Assembly: GCF_004000885.1 (NCBI RefSeq)
Contig: NZ_BIMC01000011.1
Span: 1 to 64,000, forward strand
Length of the DNA stretch: 64,000 bases
Source of the DNA: Paenibacillus glucanolyticus NBRC 15330
GTDB taxonomy: Bacteria > Bacillota > Bacilli > Paenibacillales > Paenibacillaceae
Direction: 5' to 3'
The notes under the pieces are model-generated. The model was given only the letters and a program-made list of their open reading frames with translations. It had not been told where the DNA came from and did no database searches. The translations under genes were made by a program, and so were the position numbers. Shown here one piece after another: positions 23,798-32,983 of the stretch (position 1 is its first letter; every line of letters starts with the position of its first letter).

Positions 23798-24847
23798 ATG
23801 CAAGCATTGCGCTGGCATGGCGTGAAGGATCTGCGTTTGGAGACGATAGCGGAGCCTCAAGCAACGAATGGAAAAGTGAAAATCAAGGTTGAATGGTGCG
23901 GCATTTGTGGCAGTGATCTCCATGAATACGTGGCCGGGCCTATATTTATACCTGAGAATACACCTCATACGCTTACAGGAGAACAGGCTCCCGTCGTTAT
24001 GGGCCATGAATTTTCCGGCCAGGTGGTAGAGGTTGGCGAAGGCGTTACGAAATTCAAGGCTGGTGACCGAGTGGTCGTTGAGCCTGTATTTTCATGCGGA
24101 ACATGCGACGCTTGCCGACAAGGGAAATATAATCTATGCGAAGAAATGGGCTTTCTTGGGCTTGCCGGCGGTGGCGGCGGATTCTCCGAATATGTGGCAG
24201 CCGATGAGCATATGGTTCATAAAATTCCAGACGGTGTCTCTTATGAACAGGGAGCCTTGGTAGAACCTGCGGCGGTCGCGCTGTATGCCGTGCGCCAAAG
24301 TCAGCTGAAAGCCGGGGATCGAGCTGTGGTCTTCGGAGCCGGGCCTATCGGTCTGCTTGTGATCGAAGCATTGAAGGCAGCAGGCGCTTCTGAAATCTAC
24401 GCGGTGGAGCTGTCCCCGGAGCGGAAACAGAAAGCCGAGGAGTTGGGTGCCATTGTGTTGGATCCGAAAGCCCACGCTGTGGTGGATGAGCTTCATCGCC
24501 GCACCGGTGGTGGAGTCGATGTGGCATTCGAGGTTACGGGTGTCCCTCCTGTTCTGAGCCAAGCGATCAACTCCACGAAGATCGGCGGACAGATTATGAT
24601 TGTCAGCATATTCGAAACCTCCGCGCCCATCGTGCCGAATGATGTCGTGATGAAGGAGCGGAATATTACCGGAATCATCGGTTATCGCGACGTATTCCCG
24701 GCTGTCATTAGCCTGATGGAAAAAGGATTCTTCCCTGCGGATAAGCTGGTAACCCAGCGGATCAAACTGGACGAGGTGATTGACCGGGGCTTTGAGGCCC
24801 TGCTCAAAGAGAAGAACCAGGTGAAAATCCTGGTAAGTGCTCACTAA
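23798..24847 (+). CDS. bdhA: (R,R)-butanediol dehydrogenase
   Basis: Zinc-dependent medium-chain alcohol dehydrogenase of 349 residues that interconverts acetoin and 2,3-butanediol with NAD(H). It closely follows the Bacillus BdhA pattern: WCGICGSDLHEY with the catalytic-zinc Cys, GPIFIP, MGHEFSGQVVEVGEGV with zinc-ligand His and Glu, FLGLAGGGGGFSEYV, the cofactor loop VFGAGPIGLLVIEALKAAGA, and IIGYRDVFPAVISLMEKGFF. The structural-zinc loop CGTCDACRQGKYNLC is present, unlike in some Bacillus BdhA. The start at 23798 has AAGGAGAT upstream. Control by the divergent LacI protein is suggested by the shared operator. Confidence 0.9.
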   Translation: MQALRWHGVKDLRLETIAEPQATNGKVKIKVEWCGICGSDLHEYVAGPIFIPENTPHTLTGEQAPVVMGHEFSGQVVEVGEGVTKFKAGDRVVVEPVFSCGTCDACRQGKYNLCEEMGFLGLAGGGGGFSEYVAADEHMVHKIPDGVSYEQGALVEPAAVALYAVRQSQLKAGDRAVVFGAGPIGLLVIEALKAAGASEIYAVELSPERKQKAEELGAIVLDPKAHAVVDELHRRTGGGVDVAFEVTGVPPVLSQAINSTKIGGQIMIVSIFETSAPIVPNDVVMKERNITGIIGYRDVFPAVISLMEKGFFPADKLVTQRIKLDEVIDRGFEALLKEKNQVKILVSAH

Positions 24848-24882
24848 TGATGTAGCTGTGCTGTGCAGCAGCAAGGACTGTT

Positions 24883-24912
24883 AGAGACCGCGTAACGCGG
24901 TCTCTTTTTTGT
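24883..24912 (+). terminator. Terminator after bdhA
   Basis: AGAGACCGCG (24883-24892) pairs with CGCGGTCTCT (24896-24905) around a TAA loop, followed by TTTTTTG. Confidence 0.85.
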
Positions 24913-25046
24913 TTTTGGTGAATAGGATCGACAGGTCAACTTCCCGTGTTCCACAGATTCCATTAGATTACATATATAACCAAATCTGATATACTCATAG
25001 AGTGTTTTAGGAGGAACCAGACAAATAAATCTAGTGGAGGGATCGG

Positions 25047-25805
25047 ATGAATCAGAAGAGTTTGTTATCTGTTCGCAATATCCACAAAACCTATGATGGA
25101 GACGGGTTTAAGGTTGATGCATTAAAGGATGTGTCTTTTGCGCTTGAGGAGGGTGAACTGGTTGCTGTCATGGGGACTAGCGGCTCTGGAAAAAGCACCC
25201 TGCTTAACATTATCAGCTCCCTTGATAAGCCAACCTCGGGGACAATTGAGTTAAAAGGTAAGGTCATGGACAACATCTTTGTGGAGCCTCATGCAACCCA
25301 CTACCGGCGTGAAAATATCGGTTTTGTGTTTCAATCCTTTCATCTATTGAATGATTTAAGCGTAGAAGAGAATATAGCGATTCCTTTAATTTTACAAGGT
25401 GATTCAGAGGCGGATATACAGCAAAAAGTCCAGAATATGCTCCAGCTGCTTGGGCTGGCAAACTGGAGGAAGAAACGTCCTACACAGCTGTCGGGGGGAC
25501 AGCAGCAGCGTGTAGCTATCGGCCTTGCGTTGATTACGAAACCGCCGCTGCTGCTGGCAGACGAGCCGACTGGCAATCTGGATTATAATACGTCGAAGGA
25601 AATCCTGGAAGCCTTGGTAGAGATGAGAAGCAGCTTGAAACAAAGCATGATTATGGTAACTCATGATCCGAACGTGGCCGTTTACGCGGACCGGGTGTTG
25701 TTTTTCCATGATGGGCAAATTGTGGATCAGTACGTGAGCAGAGGGAAGAGGGATATCGATCCGATATTGTCTATATTCAAGAACATGATGGAGCGATCCG
25801 CATGA
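25047..25805 (+). CDS. MacB/LolD-type ABC transporter ATPase
   Basis: Cytosolic ATPase of 252 residues. Walker A is GTSGSGKST at 43-51, the Q-loop is in [13 protein letters not shown], the signature LSGGQ at 148-152, and Walker [13 protein letters not shown] around 167-179. It belongs to the type VII (mechanotransmission) ABC class that serves FtsX-like permeases. The stop overlaps the permease start by four bases (ATGA). The pair exports or expels a substrate such as a peptide or lipoprotein, or transmits a signal; no two-component genes of the bacitracin-resistance type are adjacent. Confidence 0.92.
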   Translation: MNQKSLLSVRNIHKTYDGDGFKVDALKDVSFALEEGELVAVMGTSGSGKSTLLNIISSLDKPTSGTIELKGKVMDNIFVEPHATHYRRENIGFVFQSFHLLNDLSVEENIAIPLILQGDSEADIQQKVQNMLQLLGLANWRKKRPTQLSGGQQQRVAIGLALITKPPLLLADEPTGNLDYNTSKEILEALVEMRSSLKQSMIMVTHDPNVAVYADRVLFFHDGQIVDQYVSRGKRDIDPILSIFKNMMERSA

Positions 25806-28291
25806 TCCATTCATTACGAGGCATAGCCCTTCGTATACTTGCCCGTAATAAGACGATTTTGTCCTTCTCCGTGATCAGCATATGTTTAGCCGTGTTTTTG
25901 ATGATCACGGTGTCTTCCTTCATGGCGAATGCCAATCGTTCGATAGACCATGAAATGAAGCAGCAGTACGGCGACATGGATATGCTGGTGGGGTACGCGA
26001 CCGAGCTGGACAATGAGACATTAGATCAGTATATGGCAGATTTGATGCAATCGACCGGTGGGGTACAGCGGGTGTCTCCGGTCATTCTGTCACATATGCG
26101 CGTTAAGGGACAGGCGCTGCCTATATCCACTGCTGGCGTTGAGAACGATGCATTGTCGAAGAGCCGATATCATTTCACGGCCTACCCGGGACAGGAGGAG
26201 CTGATTCTGAATCAGTCGCTGGCGGATGAACTGCAGCTGCAGGCGGGCAGTCAAATGACAGTGGAAGGAAAGGTCTACACCGTTAAGGAGATCATTGGTG
26301 ATCCTGTTGGTGGTGCGGAATCTGTTTCGAATATTCTGCTTATGAACCGGGAGGAAGTCAAGCAGATTGAAGCTGCCAGAGCCCGGCATGAAATGTTGTC
26401 AAGTTATATGATGGTGCAGGCAGCGGACCATACCGATCTTCTGATTCTGAGTGAGTACTTACAAGAGCTGGATCCCGGGTTCACGGTAGAGATTGCTGAG
26501 CAAAGTTCGGCGTTAAAAGCAGGCTTGTCCCTCTTGAGCAATTACATCTTGGTCATTTCGGTTCTAATTGTGATGGTCATCGCCCTGCTGATCATTTCTA
26601 ATTTTGAGGGTATGCTGCATAAATACCGGTTTCAATTCGCCGTTCTAAGGTCCATGGGCGCTCAAACGGAGCAGCTGTTTAAAATGGTCTTCATTCAGTG
26701 CTCGGTTACGGATGGACTCGGTGTTGTGTGCGGACTGCTGGTATCGCTGCTAAGCTATTCCTACATCATTCCATGGATATCCGGACTGTTTGCGGTTCCG
26801 ATATCGGAACCCCGTTTTGATGTTGGAGTTGCAGCTATGGTTGCGGTGGCAAGCTTTATCATCCTTGAGTTATTTATGTTGATCCCTGCTTATCGAAGTA
26901 CCAAGATTCTTCCGCTGAAAATGCTGGAGATGAACCAGAATCATAATTTTAAAGGGCAAAAAGGACGGGGAACTTTAGGGAAAGTGCTGATGGCAGCCAG
27001 TCTGTTTTGCATCCTTTTCGGGGTTGCCTTTTCAGGTACGCCGTCTGCTAACGCGGAGTTAGGTTATCTTCTGGGCTTTCTATTGTTTATATGGTCCGTG
27101 TTTACGATGGTTCCCGTGTACCTTTCCGTTGTTTTAACTAAAATCCTGCCTGTACTAAAGCTGTTTGCGGGCCGAATCTCCTATGTTGCTGTCAAAAATA
27201 TCGTGCCGCAGGTCAAGAGAAATACCTTCCTTATCCTGACGATAAGCATTGCCATGATGATTGCTGTCATCGGCTCGTCCCTGCTGAATACGATACAATA
27301 TAATGAACGGAATTATGTCAAGAAGCAGTACGCTACGGATATCAAGATTGTAGATCGGCTGGAGGGCTCGTCTACCATTGACCCGGAGCAATTAAAGCAG
27401 CAAATCATGCAATTTGAAGGGATAGAAGCAGTAAGCACGGTCAGCCGATTAAGCCCCGCCAAGCAGGGGCAGGACGACAAGGTTATCGACTATGCGCTGG
27501 CTGACCTGGATGCATTGGCAGCGCAGCGGCTGCTGCCGGATATAGTGAATGTGGCGAACGGAGTTATCGTGTCCAAGCAATACGCCAAGGCACATGCGAT
27601 AGGCATCGGCGACTCGATTGCTTTATCGGTTTATCAAGACGAGGATCCAAAGAACTTCAAGCATGCCGGAACATTGACAGTAGCAGCTATCGTGGAGCCA
27701 TTTCATCACGCGGATATGTACATCGATTGGTCGAATGCGGATGTTCATACGAAATTTACGGTTTTTGATACGGCTTATGTAACGCCCATAAATGAGAATG
27801 CTGCATTGAAGCAGCTGGAAGGAATCGTGGGGAAGTTTCCTACAGTGGACATCAGCAGTTATTCACAAGCTCTGGAGAATTCAAGCAGCATGTACACGCG
27901 GGTGTGGTCCTTTTTCCTGAGCGCGATCATTGTGATTATGCTGAGCGTTACCATTGGGGTATTTAATTCCCTGATGAACAACATCCACAGCAAGCGCAAA
28001 GAATTCGCCGTGTTACGGGCCATTTCTGTGGACAAAAAAGGGCTTGTTCGGATCATACTAACACAGGTGCTGTTGTATCTCTGTATTGGAATGGCGGTGG
28101 GGATTATGCTTGGGATAATCCTGTTATATGCTTTTAGATTGATAGACCCGTCACCTATCCATATTCATGTTAGGTTCGTAACCACAATCGTAGGAATCAT
28201 GCTGTTCTTGGCGCTTATCGTGTTTATTCCGTATGCAAGCAGTCTCGGGAATAAAAAGGTTGCCTCTGAGCTGAATCAGAGCCATGCCTAG
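25802..28291 (+). CDS. FtsX-like ABC permease
   Basis: Membrane protein of 829 residues with two FtsX-type units. The first helix (about 20-40) is followed by a large extracytoplasmic domain (about 45-240), three helices near 250-360 and two more near 390-440; the second half repeats this with a helix near 480, an extracytoplasmic domain (about 500-690), and three last helices with FAVLRAISVDKKGLVRIILT before the penultimate one. The FAVLRSMGAQTEQLFKMVF segment in the first half is the matching element. Works with the ATPase upstream. Substrate unknown. Confidence 0.88.
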   Translation: MIHSLRGIALRILARNKTILSFSVISICLAVFLMITVSSFMANANRSIDHEMKQQYGDMDMLVGYATELDNETLDQYMADLMQSTGGVQRVSPVILSHMRVKGQALPISTAGVENDALSKSRYHFTAYPGQEELILNQSLADELQLQAGSQMTVEGKVYTVKEIIGDPVGGAESVSNILLMNREEVKQIEAARARHEMLSSYMMVQAADHTDLLILSEYLQELDPGFTVEIAEQSSALKAGLSLLSNYILVISVLIVMVIALLIISNFEGMLHKYRFQFAVLRSMGAQTEQLFKMVFIQCSVTDGLGVVCGLLVSLLSYSYIIPWISGLFAVPISEPRFDVGVAAMVAVASFIILELFMLIPAYRSTKILPLKMLEMNQNHNFKGQKGRGTLGKVLMAASLFCILFGVAFSGTPSANAELGYLLGFLLFIWSVFTMVPVYLSVVLTKILPVLKLFAGRISYVAVKNIVPQVKRNTFLILTISIAMMIAVIGSSLLNTIQYNERNYVKKQYATDIKIVDRLEGSSTIDPEQLKQQIMQFEGIEAVSTVSRLSPAKQGQDDKVIDYALADLDALAAQRLLPDIVNVANGVIVSKQYAKAHAIGIGDSIALSVYQDEDPKNFKHAGTLTVAAIVEPFHHADMYIDWSNADVHTKFTVFDTAYVTPINENAALKQLEGIVGKFPTVDISSYSQALENSSSMYTRVWSFFLSAIIVIMLSVTIGVFNSLMNNIHSKRKEFAVLRAISVDKKGLVRIILTQVLLYLCIGMAVGIMLGIILLYAFRLIDPSPIHIHVRFVTTIVGIMLFLALIVFIPYASSLGNKKVASELNQSHA

Positions 28292-28380
28292 CGGTTGTTG
28301 TTATACCTGAACTCGTGCTTGGTGGGGCGGGGGCAAACAGGCAATGTAATAAACAAGTGAGCCCGTATTTTAAATAAACA

Positions 28381-28426
28381 ACGGCGATCTCCCCCGTGTC
28401 CACTCGGGAGCGATCGCCGTCTTTTT
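28381..28426. terminator. Bidirectional terminator between the exporter and iron permease genes
   Basis: ACGGCGATC (28381-28389) pairs with GATCGCCGT (28412-28420), with an inner CCC/GGG stem, then CTTTTTAT. It lies between convergent genes. Confidence 0.82.
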
Positions 28427-28440
28427 ATATTTCAACTTCG

Positions 28441-29448
28441 TTAATCCTTGATCAACAAATAAATAAAATAAGGCGCTCCTAGACACGAAACGACCAGCCC
28501 CACAGGAATTTCGGAGGGGGCCATCAGGTTTTTGCCGATCATATCAGCCACAAGCAGAACAAGGGCGCCGATAAGTGCAGAGACAGGCAGCATTCCCTGA
28601 TGACGGGGACCAACCCATTTACGCGCCAGATGCGGAGCGACAAGTCCCAGGAACGCAATCCCTCCGCCAACAGCGACGCAAGCGCCAGCCAAAGCAACGG
28701 AGATGAACAGCAGCGTTCTTCGCTCGCGTTCAACCTTGACGCCAAGTCCCGTTGCCGTATGGTCCCCCAAATTTAGCACATTTAAATTTTGCGATTTATA
28801 CAGCGCCAAAGGAATCAGCAGAAGAATCCACGGCAGGATGGCATAGACATATTCCCAGCTCGCTCCCCAGATGCTTCCCGACAGCCAGATGGTAGCCTGC
28901 ATAAAATTGTTAGGGTCCATCATGAGCTGGAATACAATAATAAGTGCTGCAAATGCGGCATTGATACCGATCCCTACCAGGACAAGCCGAATCGGCGTTA
29001 CCCCCTGCTTCCAGGCAAGCGTATAAATCAGGAATGTGGCAAGAAAGGCGCCGAGTAACGCGGCAAAAGGCATTATGTAGACGGACAGTACACCTGAACT
29101 GAATGAGCTCCCTTGAAAATAAAAAATGTACAGTACGACGGCCAGTCCGGCCCCGGAGTTAATGCCGAGTATGCCCGGGTCCGCCAGCGCGTTTCGTGAA
29201 ACGCTCTGCAGGATGGCGCCTGACACGGCGATTCCGGCACCAATCAGGATGGCGATGACCATACGGGGCAAGCGAAAGTGCACGAGCACGGTATAGTTCT
29301 GCTCCGATCCGGTCCCGTTGAAAGCTTTGATGACCTCTGCGAGCGGGATTTTGAGGGTGCCCATATTCAAGCTGATTAAAAACACGGTGATAATCGCCAG
29401 CAGCAGGATCATGGAGACCGACATGACTTTTCTTGTCTTATTCGTCAT
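28441..29448 (-). CDS. Siderophore ABC permease, FecCD family (FeuC-like)
   Basis: Ten-helix permease of 335 residues. Family marks include FRLPRMVIAILIGAGIAVSG, then ALADPGILGINSGAGLAVVL, and the coupling region GLVAPHLARKWVGPRHQGML with IGKNLMAPSEIPVGLVVSC. It is the second of two permease genes, overlapping the first by one base (TAATG). Together they form a heterodimeric channel for ferric siderophores. No FecE-type ATPase gene follows; in Bacillus a shared ATPase (YusV) fills that role. Confidence 0.9.
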   Translation of the reverse strand: MTNKTRKVMSVSMILLLAIITVFLISLNMGTLKIPLAEVIKAFNGTGSEQNYTVLVHFRLPRMVIAILIGAGIAVSGAILQSVSRNALADPGILGINSGAGLAVVLYIFYFQGSSFSSGVLSVYIMPFAALLGAFLATFLIYTLAWKQGVTPIRLVLVGIGINAAFAALIIVFQLMMDPNNFMQATIWLSGSIWGASWEYVYAILPWILLLIPLALYKSQNLNVLNLGDHTATGLGVKVERERRTLLFISVALAGACVAVGGGIAFLGLVAPHLARKWVGPRHQGMLPVSALIGALVLLVADMIGKNLMAPSEIPVGLVVSCLGAPYFIYLLIKD

Positions 29449-30485
29449 TACAGCCCCCTCCCTTCCCGGCGTGCGAGATAGAGGAAGAAGGGAACGCCGA
29501 TAATCGCCGTAATCGCGCCGACAGGCGTCTCAAACGGAGGATTGATCATGCGAGCTGCCACATCGGCGAACACCAGAAGAAGCGCCCCCATGACAGCAGA
29601 GCAGGGAATGATCAGACGATAGTCAGGGCCTACAATGAACCGAACGATATGCGGGATGACGAGGCCTACAAAGCCTATCGTTCCGCCTACCGCCACCGCC
29701 GCCCCTGTTAGCAGCAGGACAAGTAGTGTGCCCAGAAATTTAACAATGCCCGTTTTTTGACCAAGTCCGGTGGCCACCTCTTCACCCAAACTCATGACGG
29801 TAATTGACCTGCTTAGCCCCAGCGCAAGCAATAATCCGACGATGGATACAGGAATCAGAAGCTGCACATTCACCCATTGCACACCGGATACGCCTCCGGC
29901 GTACCAGAAGCTGATGTCCTTGGCAACGTTAAAGTGAATGGCAATGGCCGAGGATATCGAGCTCAGGAGTGCGGTAACGGCGGAACCGGCCAGTGCCAGC
30001 TTGACAGGTGTTAGTCCCCGCTTTGATAACGAACCGATCAGGAGCACCAGTCCGGCACCGAGGCCAGCGCCTGCAAAAGACAGCAGCATCAGTGTGGTGT
30101 TGGAAGCCGACTCCATAAAAGCAAGGCCGATTGACATCACGAAGGTAGCTCCGGCCGTGACTCCCATAATAGAAGGGGAGGCCAGCGCGTTCCTTGTCAT
30201 GCCCTGCATAACGGCTCCGGACACGGCCAGGGAACCGCCGATTAACGCTGCCGCCACAGCTCTTGGCATACGCAGTCTCTGGATAATCTGGTGAGCGGTA
30301 GAACTGGAATCGAAGTGGACAAAAGCTTCCCATATCGTCGAGAGTTTGATGTTCGCTGCTCCATAGATGATGGAGAATGCCATGGCGAGGACAAGAAGGC
30401 ATAACCCCGACACAATCACAGCCACGGCTGTTTTAGGGTGGTATGTTTTTGTTTTTGTTATGGAATGATTTGCTTGCATAGTCAC
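29448..30485 (-). CDS. Siderophore ABC permease, FecCD family (FeuB-like)
   Basis: Ten-helix permease of 345 residues, paired with the gene downstream. IIQRLRMPRAVAAALIGGSL, NALASPSIMGVTAGATFVMS, and GLVIPHIVRFIVGPDYRLII are the conserved family segments. It is transcribed divergently from the receptor gene, with a Fur box between them, so both are expected to be derepressed when iron is scarce. Confidence 0.9.
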   Translation of the reverse strand: MTMQANHSITKTKTYHPKTAVAVIVSGLCLLVLAMAFSIIYGAANIKLSTIWEAFVHFDSSSTAHQIIQRLRMPRAVAAALIGGSLAVSGAVMQGMTRNALASPSIMGVTAGATFVMSIGLAFMESASNTTLMLLSFAGAGLGAGLVLLIGSLSKRGLTPVKLALAGSAVTALLSSISSAIAIHFNVAKDISFWYAGGVSGVQWVNVQLLIPVSIVGLLLALGLSRSITVMSLGEEVATGLGQKTGIVKFLGTLLVLLLTGAAVAVGGTIGFVGLVIPHIVRFIVGPDYRLIIPCSAVMGALLLVFADVAARMINPPFETPVGAITAIIGVPFFLYLARREGRGL

Positions 30486-30498
30486 CTAAACCTTTATG

Positions 30499-30527
30499 TT
30501 GATAAAAAAATAAAAATAACGTATTGT
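30499..30527 (+). promoter_or_regulatory. Promoter of the siderophore receptor gene
   Basis: TTGATA (30499-30504), 17-base spacer, TATTGT (30522-30527). The Fur box begins five bases downstream, across the expected start site. Confidence 0.6.
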
Positions 30528-30531
30528 AAAT

Positions 30532-30550
30532 GAGAATGAATTTCATTATC
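30532..30550. promoter_or_regulatory. Fur box, divergent iron-uptake promoters
   Basis: GAGAATGAATTTCATTATC agrees with the 19-bp Fur consensus GATAATGATAATCATTATC at 16 positions. It sits between the divergent permease and receptor genes. Confidence 0.8.
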
Positions 30551-30632
30551 ATGGTTATGGCTATTATATCACTTGCCAAATAGAATGCTAGTGAATTGTA
30601 TCAAAAAATAGACATTGGGGGAAATGAAAATC

Positions 30633-31640
30633 ATGAATCATTTCAAGAAAAAAATATGGATTATCGCAAGTTTATTGGTTGCCTTGACACTTCTGGCAGC
30701 CTGTGGAAATAACAAGGACTCGGCTGAGAATGGCCAGTTTGAAGCACAGACGCCAAGCGAGCAGAACAGCGGCACTGAGGCCAAGCCTGATGCCGAAGCC
30801 ACAACAGAACGTACGCTGACAGATGCCATGGGACATGAGGTTAAGATTCCGGCTGAGCCGAAGCGAGTCATAGCTTCCTACCTGGAGGATAACTTGGTGG
30901 CACTCGGCATCACACCAGCTGCCCAGTGGTCGGTCAATGGCGGAAGCGTTCAGGACTACCTTCAGGAGTATCTGAAAGATGTGCCGACTATTGAACATGA
31001 TCTTCCCTTTGAAGCGGTAGCCAGTTTCCAGCCGGATCTATTGATTATGGATTCCGCTTCCATGGTCGAAGGCAATAAGTACAGTCAATATGACAAGATC
31101 GCTCCTACTTATGTAGTTGGTACTGAAGTCAATAACGATTGGCGCGAAGAGCTTATGCAGGTTGGCGAAATCTTCGATATGAAAGAGGAAGCTCAGGCGG
31201 CACTCGACAAGTACGAGCAGAAGGCGAAGGATGCCAAAGAGCAAATCCAGCAGGGCATCGGCGGTGAATCGGCGGCTGCCATTTGGCTTGTCGGCGGTAA
31301 ACTGTTTGTCGTTAGCGAAACGTTGTCCAGCGGTGCTGTCATGTATGGTGACCTGGGTCTCGCGGTACCGAATGTGGTGAAGGAAATTTCCGCATCGGCA
31401 ACTGGCAACTGGTCCTCCATTTCCCTGGAGAAGCTGGCTGAGCTTGATGCCGACCATTTGTTCTTCATTAACAGTGACGGAGAAGGTGCCGAAGTGCTCC
31501 AAGATCCGCTCTGGGCGAATATTCCTGCTGTTAAGAACGGAAACATTTATGAGTATGGGAAAGAAACAAGCTGGTTGTATACCGGCACAATTGCCAATAC
31601 CCAGATCATTGATGATGTACTGGAGAGTTTGGTGAAGTAA
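30633..31640 (+). CDS. Ferric-siderophore-binding lipoprotein (FeuA/YfiY-like)
   Basis: Receptor of 335 residues. The signal ends in the lipobox LAAC with Cys24, then an acidic and Gln-rich linker. The mature protein has the two-lobed helical-backbone fold of class III receptors: RTLTDAMGHEVKIPAEPKRV near the start of the first lobe, then the FQPDLLIMDS element and the second lobe from about residue 180. The start at 30633 gives the best spacing to GGGGGA. It is divergent from the permease pair and shares its Fur box. The siderophore is unknown. Confidence 0.88.
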   Translation: MNHFKKKIWIIASLLVALTLLAACGNNKDSAENGQFEAQTPSEQNSGTEAKPDAEATTERTLTDAMGHEVKIPAEPKRVIASYLEDNLVALGITPAAQWSVNGGSVQDYLQEYLKDVPTIEHDLPFEAVASFQPDLLIMDSASMVEGNKYSQYDKIAPTYVVGTEVNNDWREELMQVGEIFDMKEEAQAALDKYEQKAKDAKEQIQQGIGGESAAAIWLVGGKLFVVSETLSSGAVMYGDLGLAVPNVVKEISASATGNWSSISLEKLAELDADHLFFINSDGEGAEVLQDPLWANIPAVKNGNIYEYGKETSWLYTGTIANTQIIDDVLESLVK

Positions 31641-31660
31641 GTTTTAAATGATTGCATGTG

Positions 31661-31699
31661 CAGCCGTCTTCCGATGTTTATCGGGAGGCGGCTGTTTTG
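31661..31699 (+). terminator. Terminator after the siderophore receptor gene
   Basis: CAGCCG (31661-31666) pairs with CGGCTG (31689-31694), extended by CTTCC/GGGAG, followed by TTTTGTG. Confidence 0.7.
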
Positions 31700-31720
31700 T
31701 GTGTAACCTAGAACATTCAG

Positions 31721-31864
31721 CTAATCCTGATCCCGGCAGTTCTCCTCGGCAGCCGAGGTAAACTCTTCTTCATTCTCGGAAGCAAGTTTGTCGCCGTATT
31801 GGTCCAGACGATCCGGACTGCTGGAAGGGCCGTCGTTTTTGGGTTTGTTGTTTCTGCCAGTCAT
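31721..31864 (-). CDS. Small acidic protein of unknown function
   Basis: A 47-residue ORF with a good ribosome site (GGAGGTG, six bases before ATG). It starts MTGRNNKPKNDGPSSSPDRL and continues with an acidic second half rich in Glu (ASENEEEFTSAAEENC) ending RDQD. No membrane segment. Codon use is normal and the stop lies just past the terminator of the convergent receptor gene. It resembles small hydrophilic proteins found in spore formers in general character only; I cannot assign a family. Confidence 0.6.
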   Translation of the reverse strand: MTGRNNKPKNDGPSSSPDRLDQYGDKLASENEEEFTSAAEENCRDQD

Positions 31865-32116
31865 GCTGTGCACCTCCATAAGATAGGATCTTCATCTGTT
31901 ATTGTGTGCGTGCTCCGTGCCGCACTTCATGTACCCTTATGTTGTTCCTGATTGTGCTCCCGATTATGCATGCAAACTCTCGATTCTATGTATGAAGTTA
32001 TGATGAAACAGTGAAGTTCCCTTGTTCGTTCCGGCCGGCGCATGATACCATAATAGAATTTAGAAGATTCATAGATTCTGCTTACCGCACGATATGGATA
32101 TCATGGAGGTTTCGAT

Positions 32117-32881
32117 ATGAAGTTAGTGTCTTGGAATGTCAACGGCCTGCGCGCCTGCGTAACAAAGGGTTTTAACGATTATTTTCAACAGGCGGGTGCC
32201 GATATATTTTGCGTGCAAGAAACGAAGCTGCAAGCCGGACAGATTGAACTGGATCTGGGGCCTGAATATCAGCAGTATTGGAACTATGCCGAGAAGAAAG
32301 GCTACTCGGGAACAGCGGTATTTACGAGAATTGCCCCTTTGTCTGTACGATATGGCTTGGAGGAGGACAGCGAACCGGAGGGGAGAGTGATCACGCTGGA
32401 GTTTGAGGGCTTCTATCTGGTGAACGTGTATACACCGAATGCCAAGCGGGACCTGAGCAGGCTTCCTTATCGATTGGAATGGGAAGAGCGGTTCCGCCAT
32501 TATCTGCTTCAGCTTGATGAACGCAAACCCGTCATCGTATGCGGAGATTTGAATGTGGCCCATCAGGAGATCGACCTGAAAAATGCCAAATCCAATCACG
32601 GCAACTCCGGCTTCACGCTGGAAGAACGCGGCAAAATGACCGATCTGTTGGCAGCGGGCTTCATCGATTCCTTTCGATTCTTCTATCCGGACCGGACAGA
32701 TGTATACAGCTGGTGGTCATATATGGCGAAGGTCAGAGAGCGGAATATCGGCTGGCGCATCGATTATTTTCTGGTGTCTGCCCGTTTGTCCGAAAAGCTC
32801 AAGGATGCCGAGATTGACTGCCATGTGATGGGAAGTGACCATTGTCCGGTGAGTTTGACACTTAGCGAGTCATTACGTTAA
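32117..32881 (+). CDS. exoA: Exodeoxyribonuclease III / AP endonuclease
   Basis: DNA repair nuclease of 254 residues in the ExoIII family, which cuts 5' of abasic sites and removes 3' blocking groups. Motifs in order: MKLVSWNVNGLRA at the start, FCVQETKLQ with the metal-binding Glu, the YSGTAVF element, VYTPNAKRDLSRL, GDLNVAHQEIDLKN with the catalytic Asp and Asn, and the closing SDHCPVSLTL with the catalytic Asp-His. GGAGG precedes the ATG. It is a single-gene unit. Confidence 0.94.
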   Translation: MKLVSWNVNGLRACVTKGFNDYFQQAGADIFCVQETKLQAGQIELDLGPEYQQYWNYAEKKGYSGTAVFTRIAPLSVRYGLEEDSEPEGRVITLEFEGFYLVNVYTPNAKRDLSRLPYRLEWEERFRHYLLQLDERKPVIVCGDLNVAHQEIDLKNAKSNHGNSGFTLEERGKMTDLLAAGFIDSFRFFYPDRTDVYSWWSYMAKVRERNIGWRIDYFLVSARLSEKLKDAEIDCHVMGSDHCPVSLTLSESLR

Positions 32882-32896
32882 TACAGATTTTTCTGA

Positions 32897-32958
32897 AAAA
32901 GCCAACCGGAAGCAGGGGACTGGATAACGGTCACGATCCTACTTGTCGGTTGGCTTTT
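32897..32958. terminator. Terminator between exoA and the LysR gene
   Basis: AAAAGCCAACCG (32897-32908) pairs with CGGTTGGCTTTT (32947-32958); A/T runs on both sides suit two-way termination between convergent genes. Confidence 0.75.
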
Positions 32959-32983
32959 ATATTTGGGAGCGCAAAGGCTGCAT

